In this document: one piece after another, positions 1 through 10,264 of the stretch | Position numbering within the stretch: position 1 is the stretch's first letter | Layout: the number at the start of each line of letters is the position of its first letter | NCBI GenBank assembly: GCA_015520045.1 | Contig: WAQW01000003.1 | Span: 42,101-106,100, forward strand | From: Thermoplasmata archaeon | Lineage (GTDB): Archaea; Thermoplasmatota; Thermoplasmata; Thermoplasmatales; Thermoplasmataceae | Direction: 5' to 3' | Length of the DNA stretch: 64,000 bases | Program-made: the position numbers and the translations under genes | Notes under the pieces: model-generated | The model's input: only the letters and a program-made list of their open reading frames with translations | Told to the model about the DNA's origin: nothing | Database searches by the model: none

Positions 1-574
1 CGGATATTTCGAGAAGATGTTTTCTTCTTTCAAGGCTCATGGTGCGTCCCGACGGATTCTGGAAAGTAGGTATCACATATATGAATTTAGGAGGCTTTCC
101 GGAATTCTTCAGCGATCTTATCTCATCCTCAACCTTCTCCGTCATTATGCCATCATCATCCATCTCAACACCATGAATGTCGACCTTGTTTGCATTATAT
201 GCACTCAGAGCTCCAATATATGTTGGCATTTCAGTGATGACCGGATCAAAGGGATCACAAAGAACCTTGGCGGATGCATACAGTCCCTGCTGAGATCCGG
301 ATGTCACTATTATGTTGTTCTCAGACACTTTGATTTTCTCAGTTTCCGAAAGCATTTTTGATATCTCTTTCCGCAATGTTACGATTCCGGCGGTGGATCC
401 GTACTGAAACACATCTTTACCGTGATTTTCGATCAAATAATCTATTATCTCCTTAAGATCGTCAATGGCAAATGCCTGAGGATTCGGCATTCCCCCTCCG
501 AAAGATATCACATCATCAGAGGAGGCGTACTTCAAAAGCTCCCGAATCTCAGATTGCTTCATTTCCGATAACAT
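1..574 (-). CDS. PLP-dependent aminotransferase, class I/II (LysN/AraT-like), truncated at window start
   Basis: Minus-strand reading MLSEMKQSEIRELLKYASSDDVISFGGGMPNPQAFAIDDLK...VFQYGSTAGIVTLRKEISKML...ENNIIVTSGSQQGLYASAKVLCDP; not in the ORF track because it runs off the window. Confidence 0.85.
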   Translation of the reverse strand, partial: MLSEMKQSEIRELLKYASSDDVISFGGGMPNPQAFAIDDLKEIIDYLIENHGKDVFQYGSTAGIVTLRKEISKMLSETEKIKVSENNIIVTSGSQQGLYASAKVLCDPFDPVITEMPTYIGALSAYNANKVDIHGVEMDDDGIMTEKVEDEIRSLKNSGKPPKFIYVIPTFQNPSGRTMSLERRKHLLEIS

Positions 575-666
575 ATTTGAATATCGATAATCCATAACAA
601 TCCAGATGATATTGCTAAAAAACATATAAACAGTACCACATCCCACCGGTAAGAAAGTATTTTATA

Positions 667-1218
667 ATGTGTAAAATAAAGTGTTGCGTGAATCCTACAT
701 ACGTTGCATGGAAAGTTACGGTCATCGGTGAAAGATCTTCGGGAAAGACCTGCCTTATATCGAAGATCTGCTATGATAGCTTTGACAGTAATGGATGTAA
801 GAACCCTTTCAGAACTCTGATCAAGAAATCGGTGAAGCTTGACAATGATGGCGTGTCTAGCAAAGCAGATATATTTTTTCATGAGATCAACGAACTGAAT
901 AAACCCGAAAGATACGTAATCGGTTCAAGCGCCATCATCGTTACCTTGGACGTTACGAACTCAGACGCCTTCAGGAATACAGACTTGTTGTTGAAATACT
1001 TGAAAACGTTCAAGAAGAACAAACTGCAGATTCTCGTGGCCACAAAGATAGATAGAAAATATGAAGCAAAAATCTGGGATGAAGAACTAACGGAGCTCTC
1101 CCAGAAATATGATATCGCATACATCAAGACCAGTTCCAAAACAGGAGAGGGGATTGACGAGCTGTTGCAGGAAATTTCCAGCACTCTAACCAGAAGGATA
1201 ACCTTAAATGAAAGATGA
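667..1218 (+). CDS. Ras/Rab-like small GTP-binding protein
   Basis: P-loop GERSSGKT, ATKID (G4-like), TSSKTGEGIDEL (G5-like); true start may be a downstream GTG. Confidence 0.75.
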   Translation: MCKIKCCVNPTYVAWKVTVIGERSSGKTCLISKICYDSFDSNGCKNPFRTLIKKSVKLDNDGVSSKADIFFHEINELNKPERYVIGSSAIIVTLDVTNSDAFRNTDLLLKYLKTFKKNKLQILVATKIDRKYEAKIWDEELTELSQKYDIAYIKTSSKTGEGIDELLQEISSTLTRRITLNER

Positions 1219-2158
1219 AGTGTTCTGTCCACCGTACAGGTTCAGGACGTTGCGTGTCAGCTATTCATCCCTTATGAACAGGTACAGACTGGGTAGGGTT
1301 CTCGATCAGAAACTTTACGTGACGCCTCTGGAGTGTGCCTTTCTGCTCTCGAGGAAAAAAATTATTCCTGCTATTCCAGAGAAAAAGGACGAGATAGAGA
1401 AATTTTTAAGCGGACTTCCTGACTTTAATATCAGATTTCCTGCTTACTTCCTTCTTAAGAAAGCAGGATTTATCGTTAAGAACGACGGGCGTGAGATGAT
1501 CATAAAGAAGAGGAAGAACGGAAAGGAGAAGAGGCTTGAAGTGTTTAGAACAGACGATGAAATCGATCTTTCTTCAGTGAATGACGATTCTGATTTTCTG
1601 CTTTCAGTAGTGGATCAGGATGGTGACGTGACAACATTCACTCTATCACACGAGGAAATGTCCGGTTCTGCGATGATCGAAGCTCCCACCATCCGGAAAC
1701 AAGCGAATAAAATAATGCTGGAAGATGATAAGAGTGTTCCATCATGGATAGGCTTCCGCAAAGGAAACATAAGGTTCCTTACAGATCCGGAACTCTCCTA
1801 TCTCATGCGATCTCACAGATCAGAAGATGCAGTCAGGCAGATCTACAGGGACCTCACAGAAAGAGGATTCATACTGAAATCGGGTTTCAAATACGGAGCT
1901 CTCTTCAGGGCATATCAGAAATCTATTGAAGATCACGCAGAATACCTCATTGCCCATTCTGGGAAAAGTTTGAAGATCCTTGATCTTGTAAGGATCGCAA
2001 GAATATCAAACACAGTGAGGAAAAAGTGTGTTATAGCATTTCCTAGGGAGGGAAAGATTCAATACATCCTGATAAAAAGGGTGAAGGATTACAACCAGCT
2101 ATATACAGATCAGATCTGGGCCTCGAAATCTTCAACCTTCAATTCGAAATCGGAATAG
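1208..2158 (+). CDS. endA: tRNA-intron endonuclease
   Basis: FKYGALFRAYQ, HAEYLIAH and LDLVRIARISNTVRKK carry the Tyr/His/Lys catalytic motifs of archaeal EndA. Confidence 0.85.
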   Translation: MKDEVFCPPYRFRTLRVSYSSLMNRYRLGRVLDQKLYVTPLECAFLLSRKKIIPAIPEKKDEIEKFLSGLPDFNIRFPAYFLLKKAGFIVKNDGREMIIKKRKNGKEKRLEVFRTDDEIDLSSVNDDSDFLLSVVDQDGDVTTFTLSHEEMSGSAMIEAPTIRKQANKIMLEDDKSVPSWIGFRKGNIRFLTDPELSYLMRSHRSEDAVRQIYRDLTERGFILKSGFKYGALFRAYQKSIEDHAEYLIAHSGKSLKILDLVRIARISNTVRKKCVIAFPREGKIQYILIKRVKDYNQLYTDQIWASKSSTFNSKSE

Positions 2159-2715
2159 TCCGGAGCGATCTTCCCTCTGTTCTTTAGAACTTCTCTGGCA
2201 AACAACCAGTAAATAATGGCGAGTGACTTTCTGCCCTTGTTGTTTGTTGGTATGACTAGATCCACAAAGTCCGTTTTATTGTTAGCATCGCACAGTGCGA
2301 TGATTGGTATACCAACCTTTACGGCCTCCTTCATAACTTGTGAATCGGCCATTGGATCAGTAATCACCACGATTTTTGCTTCCATGTAAGAACGCAAACT
2401 GGGATTGGTCAATGTTCCCGGAATAAATCTTCCAACAGATGATTTGCAACCAATGGCATCAGCAAATCTTTTCACAGGTCTGTAGGCATACTGTCGTTGA
2501 GCGACCACGAGTATGTCTTCAGGATCATATCTGGACAGCATTTTACCGGCAGTTATCAGTGCCGCATTGGTCTTCTTTATGTCCAGCAGATAGAGACCAT
2601 CATTTCTAATCTTGTAGATGTATTTGAGCATATTCTTCGACCGCATCTGAGTGCCTATGTGAACACCAGACCGCTGATACTCTTCTTCTGGAACCAGTAG
2701 TTCTTGATCAACCAT
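2110..2715 (-). CDS. rps2: 30S ribosomal protein S2
   Basis: YQRSGVHIGTQMRSKNMLKYIYKIRNDGLYLLDIKKTN; RFIPGTLTNP. Confidence 0.95.
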   Translation of the reverse strand: MVDQELLVPEEEYQRSGVHIGTQMRSKNMLKYIYKIRNDGLYLLDIKKTNAALITAGKMLSRYDPEDILVVAQRQYAYRPVKRFADAIGCKSSVGRFIPGTLTNPSLRSYMEAKIVVITDPMADSQVMKEAVKVGIPIIALCDANNKTDFVDLVIPTNNKGRKSLAIIYWLFAREVLKNRGKIAPDYSDFELKVEDFEAQI

Positions 2716-2839
2716 TTAATCACACTTCAAGTAGCTTGACTGGTAATGGAACGCGATATATAACATTTTTTTGATTTCGATAAGTTAAACAGACCATTTC
2801 TGGTGTATCTCCTTTCACCGATGCGGCCTATCTGATCAC

Positions 2840-3211
2840 CTAATCGACTGTGGTTATCGATTTTATCTTCCTTCGCACATACCTGTAAAATCTGAACTCG
2901 TACCACGACAGAACAAAACCAACAAAAAGGGCGAGAATTATATAATATAGCAGGAACAAGTTCTTCCCACCATAAAAGAGGATCACCGATTCCATGGCAA
3001 TCCTGATGCTTGGAAGAGCATACCATACCTCTGTCAGAAGAAATATATCAAAAACAATGTAAATCAAAATGAGTGAGACCCTGATAAAATCTGTAAAAAT
3101 GTACAGAATTATCTGTTTTCTGGTAGCCTCACCCCGGTCAAATATATCCTCTTCCTCGGAGATCCTTTCCCTTATTGTTTTTTCCCTTACTTCAATTAAC
3201 TTCTTGGCCAT
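2840..3211 (-). CDS. small membrane protein, unknown function
   Basis: Hydrophobic segments; slightly overlaps the 3' end of the OppF gene in the same direction. Confidence 0.55.
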   Translation of the reverse strand: MAKKLIEVREKTIRERISEEEDIFDRGEATRKQIILYIFTDFIRVSLILIYIVFDIFLLTEVWYALPSIRIAMESVILFYGGKNLFLLYYIILALFVGFVLSWYEFRFYRYVRRKIKSITTVD

Positions 3212-4658
3212 ATTCTATTTCTTCTGGTTTGTTCTCGTCGTAGTAGTTATAGTCATAGATAAGGCACGATACGAAGTGCCCCTTTCTGACTTCCTTCAGT
3301 TTCGGAGTGTCCGGTTCAATCATTGTAATTACGATCTTAGAACCATCCTCACTCCTCTCCACGGTATCGATTGCTTTAAAAACAACCCCTTCATCCATGA
3401 GGGATTCCTTCTCAATGAGATCCTTGAAGAGTTTTAGAGTATCCTGATCCACTGTGACGTTTTCTCCGAAATTCACCTCGATGATGTTTTCTGCCTCGTT
3501 AGAGATTATCTCCTCCACCGTATATTTCATATCTGTTACCTCTGGATTCCTCGTCGGATCGAGCATAATCCGCAGCGGTTCCCTTAGATCTCTTGGAGAC
3601 CACCCACAGTTTCTCATGGCGACGGGACATCTTGGATGGAAGTAACATCCCTTGGGAGGATTTGCGGGACTGGGAATCTCACCCTTAAGAATTATCCTGG
3701 TCTTCTTCGATTCTATATCTATGGTGGGTATTGCCGATAGAAGCGCCTTCGTGTAGGGATGGAGCATTTCTTCGAAAATTCTGTCCGTAGAGGCGAGTTC
3801 CACGACCTTACCAAGGTACATCACCGCCACTCGATCAGACATAATTCTTATCACGTTGAGGTGATGGCTTATAAACAGATATGATAGGCCCATTTTAAAC
3901 TGAAGATCCTTCAGTATGTTAAGGATCTGTGCCTGAACAGAAACATCCAAAGCCGAGGTGGGCTCATCAAGAACCAGTAGCTTGGGCTCTATCGATATGG
4001 CACGTGCTATACCTATTCTCTGCCTCTGCCCACCGCTGAATTCGTGGGGGAATCGATATAGATGATCGGCGCTCAGACCTATGTCCTTTATGATCTGCAG
4101 AAGCTTATCGGTTATCTCCTCTCGAGATAGATCAGTTAGCAATCTCATTGGTTCTGCTATGATATCCTTCACGAGTTTCCTGGGATCAAGTGAACTCATC
4201 GGATCCTGGAACACGGGCTGCATAAAACGCCTCAGCCCCCTGATTGCCGATTGCTTTTTCCTTGTAAGCGAATTCTTCTTCCTCAACTTGAGAAATTCCT
4301 CAAATTCACCTTTGAGATCAGCCGGTATCTTTGATTCATCGAAATCAGCCTTCTCGGGATCATAATAGGGTTCAAATTTGCGATCAAGTTCCATTATCCT
4401 GGACATTTCTTCGGCTGGAAGATTAAAATAAACATCCCCAGATGTGGCGGGAATGAGACTCAGCACAGCCCTACCAAGTGTGGTCTTTCCACAACCGGTC
4501 TCTCCCACGATGCCCAGAGTTTCTCCTTCGAGAAGTGCGAAGGAGACATCATCCAGAGCTCTAATTTCGGTTCTCAGTGCCTTGAAAACACTTGACTGTT
4601 TGAAGTACTTCCTGAGGTGCGATACAAACAAAAGTACATGTTCTCCACTTGTTATCAT
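3192..4658 (-). CDS. peptide ABC transporter ATP-binding protein (OppF-like)
   Basis: Walker A GETGCGKTT, signature FSGGQRQRIGIARA, LLVLDEPTSALD, CxxxxFHPRCP C-terminal Opp motif. Confidence 0.92.
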   Translation of the reverse strand: MITSGEHVLLFVSHLRKYFKQSSVFKALRTEIRALDDVSFALLEGETLGIVGETGCGKTTLGRAVLSLIPATSGDVYFNLPAEEMSRIMELDRKFEPYYDPEKADFDESKIPADLKGEFEEFLKLRKKNSLTRKKQSAIRGLRRFMQPVFQDPMSSLDPRKLVKDIIAEPMRLLTDLSREEITDKLLQIIKDIGLSADHLYRFPHEFSGGQRQRIGIARAISIEPKLLVLDEPTSALDVSVQAQILNILKDLQFKMGLSYLFISHHLNVIRIMSDRVAVMYLGKVVELASTDRIFEEMLHPYTKALLSAIPTIDIESKKTRIILKGEIPSPANPPKGCYFHPRCPVAMRNCGWSPRDLREPLRIMLDPTRNPEVTDMKYTVEEIISNEAENIIEVNFGENVTVDQDTLKLFKDLIEKESLMDEGVVFKAIDTVERSEDGSKIVITMIEPDTPKLKEVRKGHFVSCLIYDYNYYDENKPEEIEYGQEVN

Positions 4659-4670
4659 ATTATCCCTCCA

Positions 4671-6377
4671 TCATTCTTCCAGTTCAACGGATTCCTCCAC
4701 CTCGTCTGAATACAAGAAGCAGGCAACTTTGTGTTCTGGTTCTATTTCGACAAGAGCAGGCTTCTTCTCAGAACAGATATCCATCCTGAACTTGCATCTG
4801 GGATGGAATCTGCATCCCGTGGGCGGATCGATCAGGTTCGGAACACTACCCGGTATAGATTCCAACCTTGCGGCCTTGTCAACCTTCACGTCGTGCCTCG
4901 GGATTGAATTCATGAGCCCGATTGTGTAGGGGTGCTTGGCATTTTTGAACAGCTTCTCCAGAGGTGCCTCCTCCACGAGGTTTCCTCCGTACATAACACC
5001 GACCCTATCACACATCTCAGCGATAACAGCAAGATCGTGCGTTATGAACAAAACCGATTGACCCCGCCTTTTATCTATGACTCTGTTAATAAGGTTAAGG
5101 ATCTGCGCCTGGGTAGTAACATCCAGCGCTGTGGTCGGCTCATCAGCAATCAGAACCTTTGGTGATGATGAAAGAGCCATTGCAATCATTGATCTTTGCA
5201 ACATACCGCCACTGAGCTCGTGTGGGTATGAATTCATGATTGCCTCTGGGGCGGGGATGTTTACCAGTTCCAGGAATTCTATAGCCCTCTTCTCTGCCGC
5301 CATCCGAATATTCTTATCTCTAACCCTCTTACTCAAAATTCTCTTGAAGTAGAGAGCAGGATACACCCTCCTCATCTGCTCTTTTGCCCTTTTGATCTCT
5401 TCCTTAATCTGAAGGGTCTCCTTCTCCGACTGACTCGTCCTCGTATCCAGGTAATTGCGCATCTTGCGGAGCTCATCGCTTCCGGCGGGGGAGCTAGCGC
5501 TTAATTCCTGAATCCTCCTACGTATTCTCTTTATCTCACCCTCGATGGATACGAGCTTAAGCTGAAGATCATCGACCCTATCGCTCAACCTGAAGTAATC
5601 CCTCATCCGGGCGTACTTTTCAACTTTCAGGCCCAGCTTAGCAGTCTGTGCGATGTTAACGAATTCGGTCGCCATCTGCTCAGGATCAGATATGTTCTCA
5701 GCTGTCTGCTTTATGTATTTCTTGACGGAATAGAGAGAATAATCAAGAATGAACTGATCAACGATATTGGACCTTTTCTGATAATCAGGTTCTCCAAGAA
5801 TAGCCTCTGCAACCTTCAAAGCATTCTTCTTCGAAAAGGTTTCAAGCCTGACCAAAGAGGATATCAGATCAGTAAGGTTGTGAAGGAGTATGGGTTCTGT
5901 CAGCTGGAAACCTATGGTCAGTACCGGGTTCATAGACAAGAACGGTTCCTGGAAGATCATAGACACCCATTTCCCACGGATAGAGGAAAGAATCTTGTTG
6001 TGTCTTCGAAGCGCTGTTTTGTAGTGCTTTACCTTCACATTTGTTGGAGACTTTATTTTGACCCTGACCAATTTGTCCAGATCGGAATAGATGTTGAATC
6101 CATTTATGTACACATCTCCGTCTAGAACTCTTCCTGGAGGATCCGGAATCAAGTCAATTATGGATGTGGCTGTGACGCTTTTACCGCTCCCACTCTCACC
6201 GACGAGCCCGTAGACCTCACCTCGCCTTATGGAGAGGGATAGGTTTTCAATAGCCCGTACTATTCCTTTCGATGTGAAGAAATAGGTCTTGAGATTTTTT
6301 ACCACCACGTTATTTTCCTGTATCTCCTTGGCCAGCTCATCGTGCTGTTCAGATTTTGATAATTCTGCTTCAACCAT
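4671..6377 (-). CDS. peptide ABC transporter ATP-binding protein (OppD-like) with long internal insertion
   Basis: Walker A GESGSGKS, LSGGMLQRSMIAMAL, VLIADEPTTALD, CRFHPRC. Confidence 0.92.
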   Translation of the reverse strand: MVEAELSKSEQHDELAKEIQENNVVVKNLKTYFFTSKGIVRAIENLSLSIRRGEVYGLVGESGSGKSVTATSIIDLIPDPPGRVLDGDVYINGFNIYSDLDKLVRVKIKSPTNVKVKHYKTALRRHNKILSSIRGKWVSMIFQEPFLSMNPVLTIGFQLTEPILLHNLTDLISSLVRLETFSKKNALKVAEAILGEPDYQKRSNIVDQFILDYSLYSVKKYIKQTAENISDPEQMATEFVNIAQTAKLGLKVEKYARMRDYFRLSDRVDDLQLKLVSIEGEIKRIRRRIQELSASSPAGSDELRKMRNYLDTRTSQSEKETLQIKEEIKRAKEQMRRVYPALYFKRILSKRVRDKNIRMAAEKRAIEFLELVNIPAPEAIMNSYPHELSGGMLQRSMIAMALSSSPKVLIADEPTTALDVTTQAQILNLINRVIDKRRGQSVLFITHDLAVIAEMCDRVGVMYGGNLVEEAPLEKLFKNAKHPYTIGLMNSIPRHDVKVDKAARLESIPGSVPNLIDPPTGCRFHPRCKFRMDICSEKKPALVEIEPEHKVACFLYSDEVEESVELEE

Positions 6378-6379
6378 AT

Positions 6380-7474
6380 TTATCTCCTCAATTTGGGATC
6401 AAGGACATCTCTAAGACCATCACCAAGCAGGTTAACGGCGATCGTGAAAATGACCAGAAACAGAGCCGGTATCAAGAAAGGCCACCAGTTCATAGGTGTA
6501 GCAAACAGATATCTGGTCTGATCACCCCACGTTATCATGTTTCCGAGTTCTGGCAGATAGATGCTCGTATAGTGGAAACCCAAGAAATCAAGAGTGGCAA
6601 AAAGAGCTATCACTGTTCCTAGATCTAGAGATATCTGCACGAACACAGGAGCAAGGACGTTTGGAAGGATATGTACGAACATTGTCCGGATCCTTGAGGA
6701 GCCGGACGCGGTGGCAGCCTCCACAAACTTATTCGACTTGACGCTAAGTGCCTGTCCCCTTGTTAACCTTGCATATATTGGCCACCATATGATTATAAGT
6801 GCCAGAAGTACGTTGTTAATACTAACGCCCATAACGTACAGGATTGCCATGGCCAGAACCAGAAACGGAATACTGAAGAATATGTCTGTAACCCTCATGA
6901 TGGCTTCATCCGTTGCACCACCATAGAATCCTGCGAAGGTCCCGACTATTGTGCCTATGGCAGCCCCAATAAGAACGATTACAACAGTGTATGTAAGATC
7001 CCACTTAAGAGATGCGAGCATGACAGGAAATATGGGCAGATTGTATGCCGTGGAACCGAATATCCACCACCATCCCGGAGTGTTTGTGGGACCATGAAGA
7101 GTGGGAGGTATCAGAGTGATTATGGCACCAGATCCGTAGGGCGGAACACCATATGATACACCTATCGTAAAAGGTATCAAACTGCCCGTTATGGGACTGG
7201 GATATAATATTGGTTTACCGAGATACGTGCTCATGTGGAAGGTGACGAGAGCGTCAGAAAGATCAAAACCGCTTTTGATGCCTAGATATGCAGGATAGAC
7301 CCAATCCAGGATCGCAATGATTGCGTAGATCACAACAATTATCAATCCTGCAAGAGCGATCCTGTTCTTGACGAACACCTTTAATGTTGAGATGAAATCC
7401 TCCGCTCTCGGATGCTTCTTTGAAACGATTTCTGATTCCAGAGTTGCTTCTACTGTTAAGTCCATAATAACCAC
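6380..7474 (-). CDS. peptide ABC transporter permease (OppC-like)
   Basis: BPD permease: EAATASGSSRIRTMFVHILPNVLAP; C-terminal LLGDGLRDVLDPKLRR. Confidence 0.92.
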   Translation of the reverse strand: MVIMDLTVEATLESEIVSKKHPRAEDFISTLKVFVKNRIALAGLIIVVIYAIIAILDWVYPAYLGIKSGFDLSDALVTFHMSTYLGKPILYPSPITGSLIPFTIGVSYGVPPYGSGAIITLIPPTLHGPTNTPGWWWIFGSTAYNLPIFPVMLASLKWDLTYTVVIVLIGAAIGTIVGTFAGFYGGATDEAIMRVTDIFFSIPFLVLAMAILYVMGVSINNVLLALIIIWWPIYARLTRGQALSVKSNKFVEAATASGSSRIRTMFVHILPNVLAPVFVQISLDLGTVIALFATLDFLGFHYTSIYLPELGNMITWGDQTRYLFATPMNWWPFLIPALFLVIFTIAVNLLGDGLRDVLDPKLRR

Positions 7475-8584
7475 CTAATACCTAATTCTCGGATCCAGGA
7501 GTGCGTATATAACATCAACCACCAGATTTGCTATAACGATTATAATACCGAAAAAGAATGTTGTACTCAGCACACCATATGGTGCGAAGTCAAGCACTGA
7601 GTTCAGTGCAAGCAAACCCATACCATGGTAGCTGAATATATCTTCTACAACCACCACACCGCCCAGAAGGGTCGCAAATGCCAGCACCATAACGGTGATC
7701 GCTGGTATCATAGCGTTTCTTCTGACATGCGTCCGTATTACCCACGATTCGGGAACGCCTTTAGATCTTGCGGTCTTCACATACTCCTGCGACAGGCTAT
7801 CGACCATTCCAGATCTTATAAATCTCAACAGCCCTGCGAGGAGACCATAGGTTATCGTGAGCACAGGAAGTATCACGTAGATAAATGCTCCCCATGAGAA
7901 TGAGAAATCACCATTGAGCATCCCATCAAGAATCGGTATATGCGTGGGATACGTTGTCCCGGCTCTGAACCATGATGGGGGTGACGTGAATGTGGGCATA
8001 GTCCCACCAATGGGAAGCCCGGTTACCCCTATGAGCCTGGGTACAACCCCGGCTCTGGAAAACAAAAGCTGAAGTAGAATTCCCAGAACAAAGACAGGAA
8101 ATGCATATCCCACCAGGGAAAACACTCTTCCCACGTTATCAGATACCGAGTTTGGTCTTGCCCCTATATATGTTCCAATTGGAATTGAAAGGATAACAGA
8201 TAGCAGGGTAGCAAAAAAAGCCAGCTGAACGGTATTGGGTAGGGACTTTTCAATACCCTCTAAAACCGGCAGACCACCAAACATGGGGAACTGCGTTGGA
8301 AAGAAACCCCACGTTCCGTTGACAAGGCGTTCAAGGAAGAGAATGTACTGCTGTGGGAAGGAGAGATTCAGGCCAAGTGCAATCTTTGCCTTTCTCAGCT
8401 GTGCTGCTATGTCTTTTGAGTGAGGATTGATGTACTGAGATACCAGCTGAGTTTCATGTGTTAGTTCCAATGAGTACAACAAAACGAAGGTGAAAAGCGT
8501 CAGACCAATAAGTGTTGGTACCATCAGAACAAGCCTGCGTATTATGAAATAACGTATCTTCATCTTATTGAGTAGCGATTTCAC
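7475..8584 (-). CDS. peptide ABC transporter permease (OppB-like)
   Basis: YVKTARSKGVPESWVIRTHVRRNAMIPAIT; C-terminal DVIYALLDPRIRY. Confidence 0.92.
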   Translation of the reverse strand: MKSLLNKMKIRYFIIRRLVLMVPTLIGLTLFTFVLLYSLELTHETQLVSQYINPHSKDIAAQLRKAKIALGLNLSFPQQYILFLERLVNGTWGFFPTQFPMFGGLPVLEGIEKSLPNTVQLAFFATLLSVILSIPIGTYIGARPNSVSDNVGRVFSLVGYAFPVFVLGILLQLLFSRAGVVPRLIGVTGLPIGGTMPTFTSPPSWFRAGTTYPTHIPILDGMLNGDFSFSWGAFIYVILPVLTITYGLLAGLLRFIRSGMVDSLSQEYVKTARSKGVPESWVIRTHVRRNAMIPAITVMVLAFATLLGGVVVVEDIFSYHGMGLLALNSVLDFAPYGVLSTTFFFGIIIVIANLVVDVIYALLDPRIRY

Positions 8585-8772
8585 ATACTAAATATTTTCT
8601 TTTATAAAAGGCGGTGTGTTTTCAAATCCCATACAGACCGGCGCTGACAGGATTCAAGGAACAGGACTACCTATATCCCCGGAGTCTAAAACCTGATGAA
8701 CAGATATCATTCCCCTCCAAGGATCTGATTTCAGTTTGCAAAAGCATATAGGGTGTGAGGACAAATATAACT

Positions 8773-9861
8773 TTACATTACGTTTTCGTCCATCTGCGAG
8801 GATAGGCTGACATTGTAGACCCGTGAATTACTCTGTAATTTGAGTCTCGGGGAAAGTACGCTGTCCTTTATTTCACAGCTCTTGCCAATCTCTGTTCCAT
8901 CCATTATCACTGAGTTAACAATATGGCTGTTCTCACCTATCTGAACGGAGTTAAGAATCAGAGAGTTCTCAATTTCCACACCACCCTCTATCACAGCATT
9001 ATCGTATATGGCGGATGAATTTATTCTGCTGCCATCACCCACCGCCACGTTCCTCCCGATGAACGTTCTTCCCATCAGGGTGCCCCGTATTTTTCTGGGA
9101 GAGGTTTTTATTATCATTCTTCCCGTGATGTTGTGGTTGGAGTACTTCTTTCCATACTTTTCAGTCATTGTCTGGTTGGCACGGATCATATCCCTCGGCC
9201 TTCCTGTATCGATCCAGGTACCTTTGCCAACGTATCCGAATATCTCCTCACCGTCGGCAATAAGCTCGGGGAACAGCTGCTTTCCGAAGTCGTAGGGAGT
9301 TCCATAGGGAATTCTCTCTATTATCTCTGGTTCTATAACATAAATTCCGGCATTCACAACATTGCTGGATGTTTCTCCGGGAGATGGCTTTTCCACGAAC
9401 CTCGTTATCCTGTTATCTTCAAGCTCCACCACTCCAAGCTGTGAGGTGTCTTCCACCTCACTCAGCACTATTGTTAATTTAGAATTATTCTTTTTGTGAA
9501 AAGCTATGATATCTGCTATATCAAAATCAGCCAGTATATCACCACTTCCAACAATGATTGTATCATTGATGAATTCTTCAACGAGCTTTATTCCACCAGC
9601 GGTGCCCGCAGGAGCCTTTTCCACCGAGAAGAGTATGTTCTGATCCTCATGCTTCAGGTCAAGAACGCCGGATATAAGTGAGTCAAATTTATAGCCGGTG
9701 GTTATTATGAGATTCTTCACACCAGCCTTATAGAAAGATTCTATGGTGTACTCGATACAGGGCGTGCCTGCGATGGGTATCAATGGTTTTGGAATGGAAT
9801 ACGTTATTGGCCTGAGCCGTGTTCCCTTTCCTCCGGCCATAACAATTCCCGTAATCACCAT
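8773..9861 (-). CDS. sugar-phosphate nucleotidyltransferase with left-handed beta-helix C-terminus
   Basis: VMAGGKGTRLRPITYSIPKPLIPIAGTPCIEYTIE; hexapeptide repeats at the C-terminus. Confidence 0.92.
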   Translation of the reverse strand: MVITGIVMAGGKGTRLRPITYSIPKPLIPIAGTPCIEYTIESFYKAGVKNLIITTGYKFDSLISGVLDLKHEDQNILFSVEKAPAGTAGGIKLVEEFINDTIIVGSGDILADFDIADIIAFHKKNNSKLTIVLSEVEDTSQLGVVELEDNRITRFVEKPSPGETSSNVVNAGIYVIEPEIIERIPYGTPYDFGKQLFPELIADGEEIFGYVGKGTWIDTGRPRDMIRANQTMTEKYGKKYSNHNITGRMIIKTSPRKIRGTLMGRTFIGRNVAVGDGSRINSSAIYDNAVIEGGVEIENSLILNSVQIGENSHIVNSVIMDGTEIGKSCEIKDSVLSPRLKLQSNSRVYNVSLSSQMDENVM

Positions 9862-10264
9862 ATTCCTGTATTTTTATAATTTATTAATAGTTTGGGATAA
9901 TTTACTTATGGACCAGACTGCGTTTCTGGTTATCACCGGTTGACCGATAAGTAGTATTCTCAATATCTGATTCGCTCTTTGCTGGTTACATTTAAAACTG
10001 CATGATCTGGTGATGCAGGCTGTACTTGGGTAACTCAGAACACATAACACTGAAACTCGAAAACCAATTCTTTTATAAATGTTGAAAACCCAGTAATAGC
10101 GTGGATAATTGATTGCTTATGCCAGATTGGGATAATTGTTTTTGATTTTAGATGTTACGCAAATATGAGTTATTTTACAGTATTATCGGTTGTTCTATCA
10201 GTATACACATAATATTTCTCATTTTTATACAATAGGATAACCATTTTTACATGCATTTTGCTGA

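Noticed and set aside
4444-4929. Long plus-strand ORFs antisense to the opp genes and similar antisense ORFs elsewhere
   Set aside because: Antisense to genes with strong family motifs; compositional artefacts.
8680-8750. C/D-box sRNA near TGATGA...TCTGA
   Set aside because: Only one C and one D-like box about 25 nt apart, no D'/C' pair; insufficient.
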